A DNA stretch of 64,000 nucleotides from Annulohypoxylon bovei var. microspora. Its lineage: Eukaryota; Ascomycota; Sordariomycetes; Xylariales; Hypoxylaceae. The notes below the pieces were generated by a model. It did no database searches. It worked only from the letters and a program-made list of their open reading frames with translations, and was not told the origin of the DNA. The stretch lies in assembly GCA_022836615.1 (NCBI GenBank), contig MU405375.1, forward strand, positions 1 to 64,000, in the 5' to 3' direction. Numbering within the stretch: the stretch's first letter is position 1; every line of letters begins with the position of its first letter. Shown one piece after another: positions 37,560-49,400 of the stretch. A program made the translations under genes and the position numbers.

Positions 37560-40500
37560 TCATTAATAACCTCATTTAATCCAATGAACTTTATTTTTAA
37601 AGTCCTTTTATTAACGATTAATTGCAATTTCGATGACCATAAAACGAGGCCGCCGCCCATAAAAAACACGATTCCGGTGGTTAATTTTCCAAAATTTATA
37701 TTACCGGTTAAATTCGTATTAACCGTTTTAAATAATTTTAATTCGTTATGCTTTTAATGGGGATAATTTTAATTTAACGTTTAATAATAAATAAATTAAT
37801 TATATACGTTAATTAAATATTTAAGTATTTTTTTCACTTTAAATAAATATTCTTATAAAAAATTACTCATAAATTTTATTTACATAAACGTAATAAAACT
37901 AAGGTTTAATTTAATTAAATAAATTAAAAAATTAAACTTTTTAATTAATAAAATAAATTCGTAAATATCACAATTATTTACTTAATTAAAATTCCTCGTT
38001 ATAAATAATAAATTAATTTAATTAATAAAAGTTTTAATAAATCGTTTTTATATTTCGTTAAAATTAAATTTATAAAATATTTTCTTAACATATATTTCTT
38101 AATTAATCCACACGCTTTCCGTTAAATTTAATTTTATAATTTATACGCTTAAAAATTAATTAATATTTTTAAAATTAATAATTAACACATCTTCTTTTAA
38201 ACTTATAATAACTTTTATAAGTTATTTTTTATTTATTTTAAATAAAATAAAATTATTCACATATAAAATTATAATAATTTTTAATTCTTTATTAATATAC
38301 ACCGCATCGTTAAATATTAACGATATATATTTATAATTTTTCAATAATATTTTAATTTTCTATTATTAAATTATTTTAATTTACTTAAATCCATACAATA
38401 AATTAATTAATTAAATAATTTTATTTTCGTAATAATTATATTTATTTATTTTATTAATATATAATTTAAAATACTTCGTAAATAACGGGAATTATTTCAT
38501 AAATAAGTTTTCATTTAATATACCGTTTAAATACATAATAATAAAATTTATTTAAATTATATGTTATCTTTTAATAACTACCAAAACCATTAAAATCCGT
38601 TATAAAGTAAATTTCGTAATTATAACTTTTATTTCATTATAATTAATTTTATATTTTTATATAAATCTTTTTACATAAATATAAACTTTAAATTTATTAA
38701 ACATATTATTCGAAAAAAAATTCTTTTTTAATACTTATTTAATATTAATAAAATTATTATAAATATTTTTTCGCTACATAAATTTAAACGTTCCATATTC
38801 AAGGTTTTCCTTAATTTCTTTTATAATCGCTTTCATTTAATTCTCACAATTTTCGTTATTCATCGTTTCATAAAATAAAAAATCATTATTAATTTTTATA
38901 TTAAATATATTAAATTTTTTTAATAATATTATAATTTATTCTTAATATTAATTATTAATTAAATTTTTTTTTACGAAATAAATTATTCGTTTTGTAAATA
39001 ATTTTTATCGCATAAAATAATTAATAAATTTATCATTATAATTAATCCGATTAATAATTTCGAATTTTTCGTTTATTTAATTATATTTCTTTTTTTAATT
39101 AATTATAATTATAATTTTATTATAATTCGAAAATATTTCATTAATATAAATCTCAAGTTAAACTTTACATAATTTACCCCGTTTTTTTTTAATTTAACCT
39201 ATTTTTTAATTTATATTATTTTCGTTAATAACATTATAATTTTTATTATAAATATAATTCTTTAAAACGATTTAATAACGTAATCGTTTTTATATATAAG
39301 GGGGAAAAAACTTAATAATATTTCGTAAATTTAATATATTTTTTTAATTATTAATATTTTCATAAAATATAACGTAAAATATTTTTAAGAACCGCCCACT
39401 TTCGATAAATTATATAAAATAATTATGTTAATTTTCGAAGCTTATAAACATTGTTTTAATTTTTCGGGCCTTAAATTTTTCCGTATAAACTCGTTAATTT
39501 TCGTTAATAAAAGCCACACAACGCGTTTTTAATATCCTTAAATTATTATTATTAAGTTTATATTTTTTTTTAAATTAAAAGCTTTTTTAATAACGCTTTA
39601 ACATTATTATTTAATCGTTAATTAATATACTTATTTAATTAAACACATAAATCGTTCCTTACATAATCCACGATTAAAAGTAAAAGAATATTTTCATTTA
39701 AATAATAATAACTTATATTACATTTTATATAATTTAAATATATCGTTTAAAAACACCGTTTTAATATTAATTTTATAATATAAAAAAAATTATTTTAATC
39801 CTATTATTTTTATAAACATTTTTAATTTCATTTACCTTAAATTCCAACCCATTATCGAATTTTATCATCGTAATTTTCTTTAATTAACCGTTTTTATCGC
39901 GCGAAAAAATAATAAAGGTTTGTTAAATTTTTTCGATATAAATCCCTAAGATTATTTATATATTTTTTTTATTTTTATATATTTTAAAACGTCGATATTA
40001 ATTTATATTTTTAATAATAAAAAAGAAATATTTATACCTTTTTATTAAAACCGATTATAATAATTTAAAGTCACACCACATTATATTTCCAACGTATTTA
40101 CTTCGTTTTTAAACATCGTATAATTTAATTTTTTACGCTTTTATTTAATTACACGCAAAATAAAGTAAAACCTTTATTTTAAAAAACTTTAAATCGATCT
40201 TAATTATCCGTTAAATCATCCATATTAATCGTTTTATATTAAAATAATAAAAACGTTAATATTATAAAATAAATTTTCTCATTACTTCTTTATTAAACTT
40301 AAAGTTATTACCTTTAATTTTCGATTAAAACATCATTTTTACATTTCGTATTTCGTTTAAAATTATTCTTAACGCGTTATTTTATTAATTCTTTAAAATC
40401 CAAGGCTTTTATACACTTAACTTAATTTCACCATATATTTATAATAAAAAACTTTTCTTTTAAATATTTAAAATAATTATTATATAACCGTTAAATTCCT

Positions 40501-42360
40501 AAAATATTATATTATTAATTTTACCGTCATAATAATAAAACAACTCTTTTAAAATAATTCGTATAAAAAAAATATTAACGTATAACACATAATTAAATGC
40601 CATAATTATATATTAATTACCTTTTTTAATAAAATTAAATATAACTTTATTTATTAAATTAACCTTAATAATTCCACCGTTAATAATTATTTTAAAATTA
40701 TGTTTCTTAATATTTATAATTATTATTAAATTAAAATCATTTATATTATTCGTAATATAAACGTTTAATTCGATATTAAATAATAAATTATTTTTTTTAT
40801 TTAAAGTTAACGAATATATTTAAATAATTAAATAAATATTTATAAGCTTTATATTTATAAAAGCCATTACGTAATCATTATTATTTCATAATAATAATTT
40901 TATATAACGCTTTTTTATTTTATTTTTATAAACTTAAATTAATTACGTTAACTTATAATTATTTACTTTTATATTAAAAATAATAATTATTAATTTAAAC
41001 GTATAACCATTTTTTTTATTTAAACTTATTACATTTAATTATTTTTAATTATTATTATTATTACGATTTTTTTTTAATTTAAAATAATTTTTCGTTAAAT
41101 AATTATACTCGTTATAATTAAAACATAAAGAACTTAATTTTTTATTTTATTTAAGTTTATAATTACTTAACCGACCACTTTAACCACCACAACCATTACA
41201 ACCCTTACCGCAACCGCCACGCCATTTGCTTTAATTATTATTATTAATATTAACGTTAACGTTATAATTATTAATATTATAATTTATATTCTTATTAACT
41301 TTATCTTAAAACTCATTAATAAAATCGTTAATTATATTATTAATTAATATATTAATTATTTTAATTAACTTCGAAATAAATTTAACTCATTCCATTACTT
41401 TATTTTCATAAATAATAAAAAACATTATCGCTTATTATTAATTATTAATAACCATTTCGGCATCCTTGCATTAACGAATTAACAATTACCACTTAAATAT
41501 ATATATTAATAAGTTTTTACCATCGTATTTCATATTGTTTAATTCTTTTTAAAATTCTCGTTAATAAATTTTTTTAAATGTTAAAAACGTTTTTTAAAAA
41601 ATGCCGATCATTTTAAATCCATTCCGGATTCCAATAATTAAATTAAAAGGTTAACGTTTACAAGTTTTTATAATAACTTTTACCATACGTAATTCATTAA
41701 AATCGGTAAAAATAAAGTTATTATTAAACCCGATTTCTTTAAAAGTTAACATTAAAGCGTTATAATATACCAATTAATTATTTTTACCTTTTAAATAATT
41801 TTCTTTATTAAAAATAAAATCAAACTTTTTCCACCTTAATACGCAATTTTCACTAAATACTCGTTTAACTTTAACCTTTAATAAATTATTATAATTATCG
41901 TTTAAATTTAAAAGATTTAAAAGATCGTTAATTAAGGGGGTTATGGTCCTTTCTTTAAATTTAACGCTTTTTTAAATTCTTTTACCTTTCTTTAATTAAC
42001 GTAATTTAACCCGTTCTTCGACATCTTAATAATAAAATTAATATAATCTAATCTTAACATTTAAATCGTTTAAATTTAAGTCGTTTAAATCTTCGTATAA
42101 TCTTTAACCGATTTTAATATTAATATAAAGGTCCATATTAAATTCACTTAAATCGTTAAAGTTCGCAATTAAATCGTTTATTATTTCACCTATTTTTAAT
42201 TTAATAAGCATAATCATTATAATTTTCATTTCCTTATTAAAGAACCTCATATCGTTTTAATAACACTCGTTTATTTACATCGCTTCTTTTTTCATCGTTT
42301 CGCATTTTTAAAATAATAATTTCATCGTATTTTATATTTTTTTTAAATTTAATTATACCT
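37560..42360 (-). pseudogene. Copia D gag-pol, broken
   Basis: On the minus strand, 41150-41230 is glycine-codon rich (GGCGTGGCGGTTGCGGTAAG), typical of the Copia gag C-terminus near the zinc knuckle. At about 39840-39880 is ITMIKFDNGLEF, the integrase DNG.EF catalytic motif with its Asp kept. At about 37622-37720 is TTGIVFFMGGGLVLWSSKLQ, the Copia RNase H motif (K(S/L)TTG.VF...G..V.W.SK.Q). The last two are in the same frame. RT lies between them and is too decayed to mark precisely. Most Gly/Ser-rich motifs keep GGC codons. Stops show that it is inactive. Confidence 0.82.
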
Positions 42361-42488
42361 TAATAACCGAAACTTCGCCGCCCCTTATTTAACTTTTATT
42401 TATAATTAAAGTTGTAAATCTTCCGTTTTAATGAGCTTTTTATTAAATACATTAATTTATTTATTTAATAATAGAAAGAAATATTACC

Positions 42489-42726
42489 ATAAAAAACTTT
42501 TTACGTAAATAAATTAATAATTAATGTATATTATTAAAATCGTAATTAAATTATTAAAAATAAGTTAAACTTATACCCATACAAATAAATTCCAAATATT
42601 TCCATATTAACCACTTTTAATAACAAAGATCTTTTCATTTTTTTATTTAATCATTATACTTTATTTATAAATTACACGTGATAAAACACATGATAAAACA
42701 CGGATAAAGCTTTTAATTTACCAATA
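42489..42726 (-). repeat. Copia D right (5') LTR
   Basis: 238 bp; pairs with 36907-37145. It keeps more C (ACACGTGATAAAACACATGA) than the left copy. Reads TATTGGTAAATTAAAAGC on the minus strand at its start. Confidence 0.88.
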
Positions 42727-44959
42727 GGATATTATTTATTTAAAAAGTCCGTTAAAAAATAATTAAAATAAAAAATTAAATTATTAATAATAATTAAAAA
42801 AGTTAGAAAATTAATTTATAAATTAAATTTCCTTTGATATTAATGAATTTATTAAGTGGTATCGGTTTTATAATTAATTTTAAAATTATTTAAGAAAAAT
42901 ATTTTTTAAAGAAAAAAATTATAATTTAAATAAGTTTAAGTAAATAAAAATAACGAAAAATGGAAATCGTTTAAAATCGAAAAGTTTTTAAAAAAAAAAG
43001 TTAATAAGGTAAAAAAAAAGTATATTTTTAAGTATTTAATTTATTAAAAAAGTTATAAAGTAATATATAATTAATAATATTTATAAAAGTTTTTAATGGA
43101 AAATATATTAAAATTAATATGGAAATATAATTAAAAATATAAAATGATTCTTAAAAAATTAAAAGTAAAAAAGGATGCTTAGGAAAATTAAATTAACGAA
43201 GTATTAAAAAATAATATTTTATAAAAAGAAAATAAAGAAATAAAATGAATTATTAAAATAATTTTAAAAATTAATATATAAATATAATTATTTTATGAAA
43301 TAAAAAAGTAAATAAAAACGATTAAATATTTTTAATTTAATTGGTGCTTAAGTTAATATTTATTGCTTAATATATATTGTATTTATTTAAAATCCCTTTT
43401 TTTTTTATGTTTTTTTTAATTATAACTTCGTTTTTATTTTTTTTAAATATTATTTTTTTTATTATAATATTTTTATTTAATTTTTTAATTATAATTTTGT
43501 TTTTAATTTTTTTTTAATTATAAGTTTAAATATATTTTTTCTTAAATAATTTTATTTTAATTATAATATTTTTATTTAATTCTTGTTTATTTATATTTAC
43601 GTTTGAAAAAAGAAATTTATTTATGCTTATTTTTAAAAAATAATTTTTATTAATTATTTTTAAAAAATAAATTCCATTAATTATTTTTAAGGAATAAATT
43701 CCATTAATTACTTTTAAAAAATAAATTTTATTAACGTTTATTTATTTATAATAACCTTATATTAATTAAACTAAACTTTTTTTTTAAAGATTTATTTTAT
43801 TTATAATTATTTATTTTTATTAACCTTAATTTAATTAAATTAAATTTATTTATATTTACTTTTAAATAATTAATTAAATATTTATTTACACTTAACTTTA
43901 TTAATTATTTGTAAGAAATGAATATAAAAAAAAAAAAAATAAAGACATATAGTTAAAGCATTTTAATAATAATGTGTTTTTATATAAAAGGGAAGTTATT
44001 GTATTAAACGAGGAATGAGAATTTCGAAAAAAGGAAATAAAAGATTATTTAAATAAAATTGTGTAATTAAATATTTTTATAACGTTTAAAATATAAATAA
44101 GAAAAAAATGGTAATTATTAAAAAATTAATAGTAATTAATGTTAAAAATAAGTAATTTTAAAGAGTATTAGATATAAATAATTATAAAATTCCCCTTAAT
44201 ATTAAATTTAAATTTAAAAAAAATTATTTATTATTTTATATAAATTTAATTAAATGAATATTTAAATAATATAAAAATTTAAATAAACGTAAGGAATGCC
44301 CTTATAATATATAATAAAGCTTAAAACGGAAAATAAAATAATAAAGTTATATTAAAGTTTAATAAAATAATCTTTTATTAATTAATAATTTTATAAATTT
44401 ACGAAAATATGGTAAAAGGTTTTAATTATATTTTATTTTATATTTTAAAATAACTTAATAATTATGATTTATGTTAAATAATTTTATTATATACGGATTA
44501 TATAACGTTTTTTTTTTAAAAGAATTAATATAAAGAATTTATACCATATATTAAAAACAATAAAACAAAGTTCTTATTAAAAAACATTAAGTAATTATAA
44601 AAACGCCTTTTCTTAAAATAAAAAAATAAGTTACCTGTGAAAAAGTTAAAAATAGAAAAAGATTAAATGAAAATTAAATAAGAAATATTAAGTTTCTTCA
44701 AAAAAACGATAAATATTTATATAAAAATTTTAAATATAAAATAATAAATTTAAGGAATTATTAATAATTTTTATTAAGATTTAAAGGATACCAAAAAAAT
44801 AATAAGAAAATTAAGAAAAGTTTTTATAAAATATTTAAAGATATTATTATAATTATAAAAGGAGATTTAAGAAAATAAAAAAAAAAAATAATAAAAATAA
44901 TTTATAAAAGAAATGAAATAAGAATATTTTATTTTTTTTTTAAAAAGGGGGGAATTTAA
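42727..44959 (+). other. Gypsy C 3' region after the Copia D insertion
   Basis: Purine-rich plus strand at 42900-43300 (GAAAAATGGAAATCG) may be the end of pol. A T-rich segment (43370-43610) with repeated TTTTAATTATAA and TATTTTTATTTAATT follows, then a 27-bp minisatellite (43645-43738), then unassigned purine-rich DNA up to the polypurine tract. No domain was confirmed. Confidence 0.45.
43645..43738. repeat. 27-bp minisatellite, about 3.5-4 units
   Basis: Unit ATTTTTAAAAAATAAATTCC plus ATTAATT, repeated head to tail with a constant 27-bp period and few differences (AAAAAA/AAGGAA, TTCC/TTTT). Confidence 0.8.
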
Positions 44960-45111
44960 TATAATAATTATAATTTGCTTAATTTTTATTTTAAAATCTT
45001 TTTTTTATAAAATAACTTTTAAATAAAATAATTTTTATTTTATAATAATTAAAAAAACTTGCTTTATATTTATATAATATTCATACTATAACTTGTGAAT
45101 ATGTTATAACA
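44960..45111 (+). repeat. Gypsy C 3' LTR
   Basis: 152 bp, preceded by the purine tract at 44942-44954. More T-converted than the 5' copy except near the end (ACTTGTGAATATGTTATAAC). Confidence 0.88.
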
Positions 45112-47587
45112 TTATCCTTTTTTTTAATATTTTAATAATATTTATTAAAAATATTTAAATATTTATTATTATTATTTTTATTAAAGGTAATTATTTTTAT
45201 TTAAATAAATGTTATATATAATTTATCATTTTTTTATTTTTTTAATTTATTAAAATATTTTAACTTTATTTTAATAAAATATTAAATTATTTTATTTTTT
45301 TACCGGTTTAATATTTTATAATAAAATTAAATCTTAATAAAATTTATTTTTAATATATTTAACGCTTATTTAATTTATAAGTAATTATAAAATATTTTAA
45401 GTTTTTATGGTTTATAAGGATTATAAAAGGTTTAATTACCTTTTATAATTTTCTTTATTATATTTTTATTAATTTAATAATTATTAAAAACTTTTTATTA
45501 TATATTTTATAATTACATTTAATTAATAATAACTTTATTAAATAATAAATTATAAGCTTTAACATTTTATTATAATTTTTTTATAAAAGGTAAGTTTTTA
45601 AAACTTATTTTAAATAATTCGTTTTTAAATATGTTTTTTAATCGGGGTTTTAATAAATTAAAATCGGTGCGGTAATAAATAAATGTTTTAATTCTTTAAA
45701 TGTTGCGTTTACTTTTTATTCTTATTTAAAAGGGGCCTTTTTTTTTATTAAAGTGGTTAAAAAAGTAATTAATTTATTAAATCCTTTAATAAACGTTTTA
45801 TAAAAATTCGTAAACCTTAAAAAGCTGCGAATTCTTTATACATTCGTAAGTGGTTTTTATTTTTTAATAATTATAACTTTATTAAGGTTTATTTTAATTT
45901 TTTTTTTATCGTGACGATAAAGTTTAAGTATTTAATTTTTTTTATAATAAAAAAGCATTTAAAAAGGTTTAACTTTAAATTAACATTATTAAAACGTTTT
46001 AACATTATTTTAACCTTATTTATATAATTTTTATAAAACCCGTTTAAATAAATTACCACATCATTTATATATATTAAATAATAATTATTTAAAAGGTTAA
46101 ATAAAGTTTTATTAATATAACGTTAAAACGCCGTTAACGTTTTACATAGCCCGAAAAATATAATTAATTATTCGAAAACCTTAAATTAAATATAAAAAAC
46201 GGTTTTCCATTCATTTTTTTCTTTTATTCGTAACTTATGAAATATAACTTTAACGTTAATTTTAATTAATTACTTAACTTTATAAAAAAATTATAAGATT
46301 TCTTTAATTAATAATAACGGATAATAATTACGTATTAAAATAACATTAAAAGTTTTATAATTCATATAAAATTAAAAGTTATTTTTTAATTTCTTTATAA
46401 ATAATATTAATGCTTTTTTTAATAAATTATTAACTTTAATTTATCCCTTATTTAATAAGCTTGTTAAGGTTTTTTATAACACTAAAAGCTTTTTTTTTAA
46501 CATGTTATATAAAAGCTTTTATAAAATTTCTTTTTTTTTACTTTAATCGTTTTTTTGTAAATTAATTTTAATGTTTAATTTTAACTTTAATAATAATAAC
46601 GTTATATTTTCGTCGTTTAAAAAATCTTTGGCCCGATCCTTTAATTCATTAAGTAATGCCTTTTAAATTTAATTAATTATAAGCTTTTCCTTTTTTTTTA
46701 ATGTAATATTAATATTTTATATAATAATATTAAAAATTTAAACGTTTTTATTATTTTTTTTATATTAACGTTTTTTTTCTTAAATTATAAATATTAAAAA
46801 CATATTTCCCATTATATACTTAATTTCCTTAACTTATAAACATTTTATTTTAATATTATAAAATATTTAAATAATATTTTAACTTTTTTCATATATTATT
46901 AAATTATATTTTTTTAAATTTATTTTAATCGACTTTTTTTTCGCTTTATAAGTAACATTATTCCATTCCATTTATAATTTTCTTAATATTAAAAAAAACG
47001 TAAAATTTAAAATAATATAACCTTATATTTGTTTTTTTTTACCATTTATATTAATTTTTATATATATAAGTATATTAATCGTATAAAATTCCTTATCTTT
47101 AATTAATTTTAATTCCTTTTTTTAAATAAATATACGTAATAATTTTCTTTATTATATAAATTTTTTATTAAATGTTAAATATATTAAACATTTTAAATTT
47201 ATAAATATATTAATAAACTTTTATTTATTTAATAAGGTTTTAATTAAAAAAAATAATATACATTTTATTTAAAACTTTTTTAATATTTATAAATTTTAAT
47301 ATTAACTTTTAAATGTAATTTTACTTAAAAATTATTTATTTTTTAAATATGTTAATAATTTATAATTATTTTTAACATTTTAATTATTTTAAACCTTTAT
47401 AATAACCATTTATAACATACCGTTTTTATTATTACGGTTTAACCGGGATGCGATTCGAAATAATAAACAAGCCATTATAAAGTATTTTATTTTTATATAA
47501 TAAATACATTTACTTTTTTTTTTAAATTTTTTAAACTTTTAATTTAATTTTTATTATACCTTTAATAAATTATTATTACCTTAATGT
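45112..47587 (-). pseudogene. Gypsy E reverse transcriptase to gag C-terminus, broken
   Basis: Minus-strand RT remnants: YINDVVIY at 46045-46071 (catalytic Y.DD, first Asp to Asn); downstream KEFAAF.GLRIFIKRLLKDL near 45790-45850, equivalent to ELRSFLG..NFYR.FI; and NATFKELKHLFITAPILIY near 45650-45720, equivalent to the PF.W...AF..LK..L..AP.L stretch. Toward 47440-47490 a frame resembling a CCHC knuckle occurs, followed by NGYYKGLK. RT motifs fall in more than one frame, so indels exist. The region is cut from its integrase (27844-29452) by Gypsy C and from its gag start by Gypsy A1. Confidence 0.78.
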
Positions 47588-47804
47588 TGTGGATCCCCGA
47601 TTTGAAGGTTTCCACAGCAACGCTTGGACCACCTGCGGTGGTAAGCGTGGGCTGTTAAAATAACTTTAAATCGCGTGTAAATTTAATTAATTATAAAACT
47701 TAAATTAATTAACAATTAATCATACAAGTTTACCTTTACTAATACAAAATAACATTTATTACACATAAACGATATTCCGTATAATTAAAAGGCTTAAATG
47801 CATA
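47588..47804 (+). repeat. Gypsy A1 5' LTR
   Basis: 217 bp. Contains a strong hairpin CGCTTGGACCACCTGCGGTG (left arm CGCTTG, centre CCACC-TGC-GGTGG). Ends ATGCATA before the leader AATAATTATTTAC. Confidence 0.93.
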
Positions 47805-47905
47805 AATAATTATTTACACAAATAAAACGCTAATAACGTAAATTTAATTTATTTTCATACCTTTTTTTTCATATTTTCACACCTTTCACACCAACTTTTA
47901 AAACC

Positions 47906-49400
47906 ATGTTTAAAAATTTTAATTCGCCTAACGAATTAATAAGTAAAGTCAAGGGTAAGGTTAAAAGTAAAGGCAAGATAATAGTAAACATCCCTAACGT
48001 TATTAAAATCTTTGATGCCACCGGCCTTACTGGTTTTCGAAAGAATTATAATAACTTAATTTATTAAATCCATTTACAGCTTAAACTGTTAGCTTTTAAT
48101 CAGGCAAAAGTTAACAAAGACTTAAGTAAAAACATGAATAATTAATTTAAACATATATTTAACTTAATAACAAACCTTACGGCAACCATAATAATAATAA
48201 AAACAATTTAACTGCCCTAATACCACATTAATGAAAATCTAATATTAGATTAAGATCAAACTAAACCGTTAAACCCATCATTACATAATTTAAACGAACT
48301 TTTAAACACCTGTTATACCAAGTGGTACAACCCTAACCTATAATCGTTCCCATATTTAAAATAATTTAAGAATCGTACGTTAAATGAACGCTTTTTTAAC
48401 GGGAAGTTTAACCTTCAAAAAACTAATATTTTAAATAAAGCTTAGATTAATTAGGAAAGAAAAGTTAAATAAATTTAATTGGAAGCTATACTACTTACTA
48501 AGGTATACAAGTTCCTTAAGTGTAAAGAAAAAAATAAAATAATAATATTTTTATTGTTAAAATTAATATAAGCAAATTATATCATTTTAAATAAACTTAA
48601 CAAAATATAAAATAAATTAAAGGTAATCTTAATACTTTATTCCTTATAAACCATAAAAATCTTTATAAAGTTATTAAATAATTTTTAATAAATAACAATT
48701 TACATATAAACATAAAAACTAACCTAGGTCACATTTTTAAAAATAATATTCCAAATGTTAGAAAAACACTATATGCTTTATAACTTATTCACTATATTTA
48801 TAACCTTATTATTGCAGCAAAATAAAAATCTTATAAACTTTATAAAAAGAATGCGGGAAACTTTTTACAAGCTCCTCGTACACATTAAAGATTCGCATTA
48901 AAATTGTGAAATATTAATTAACCTATTACGTACCTACACACCAAGCATATGGCTATTACTTCATGATTAAATCGGTCTTTTAAATATAACCTAAATAATA
49001 AAAAAAGCAATATAATAAACAGCTTTAATTACTTAAACATTAATTAAAAATAAAATATATAACATATTTATAATAATTATTACATTTTACGATATAATAA
49101 CACCTTTTTATAACTTGTAAATCTCAAAGGTAATAATAACTTAATTAAATGTAATTTAATTAAAACCTTAAGATTTAATAAAAATAATGTTAATGATAGC
49201 ATAATAAACTATAATATTAAATCTTAAATAAAATAATTAACAAATTAACTTAACTAAAGAAAAAAGTGGATTTATAATAAAAGCATCCGATAATAAGTGT
49301 TTTAATTGTAACAAAAAAGGCCATTAAATGAAAAATTATATTTAAAAGTTACGTTTTCCTTGAAAAACCTTAATATACTTAGTAAAATCTAAGAAAGTCA
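47906..49400 (+). pseudogene. Gypsy A1 gag, broken
   Basis: The frame from ATG 47906 reads MFKNFNSPNELISKVKG, then a Lys-rich stretch, then DATGLTGFRKNYNNLIY before the first stop, a likely nucleocapsid/capsid precursor start. The same frame reaches a zinc knuckle at 49298-49339, CFNCNKKGH.MKNY, in which the last Cys is now Tyr (TGT to TAT). Stops are TAA and TAG as expected from G>A in TGG or C>T in CAA/CAG. The ATG is supported by a related start region in A2 (minus strand, near 59750-59830). Gag packages the element RNA; this copy cannot. Confidence 0.82.

Larger units (their letters stand above)
36907..42726 (-). mobile_element. Copia D: Ty1/Copia retrotransposon nested in Gypsy C
   Basis: LTRs of about 239 bp (36907-37145 and 42489-42726) bound a 5.82 kb minus-strand element. 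A polypurine tract (minus strand AAAAAAGGG) abuts TGTTAATAAATTAAAAGC at 37145. Domain order gag, integrase, RNase H from right to left identifies Copia organisation. Possible duplication GGATA right against AAATA left, compatible with RIP but weak. The integrase and RNase H motifs are in one frame 2.2 kb apart, so decay is mainly by substitution. Confidence 0.9.
29453..45111 (+). mobile_element. Gypsy C: large Ty3/Gypsy retrotransposon, interrupted by Copia D
   Basis: 152-bp LTRs at 29453-29604 and 44960-45111 (start TATGGTAATTACGACTCGC, end GTTATAACA). A purine tract AAAAAGGGGGGAATTTAA precedes the 3' LTR. Protease, RT and RNase H remnants lie in order on the plus strand at 32.4-35.8 kb. Net length without Copia D is about 9.8 kb, long for a Gypsy, with about 2.2 kb of AT-rich tandem-repeat sequence before the 3' LTR. 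A clear target duplication was not found. The plus strand is G-rich relative to C, so mostly C>T occurred on this strand. Confidence 0.85.
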
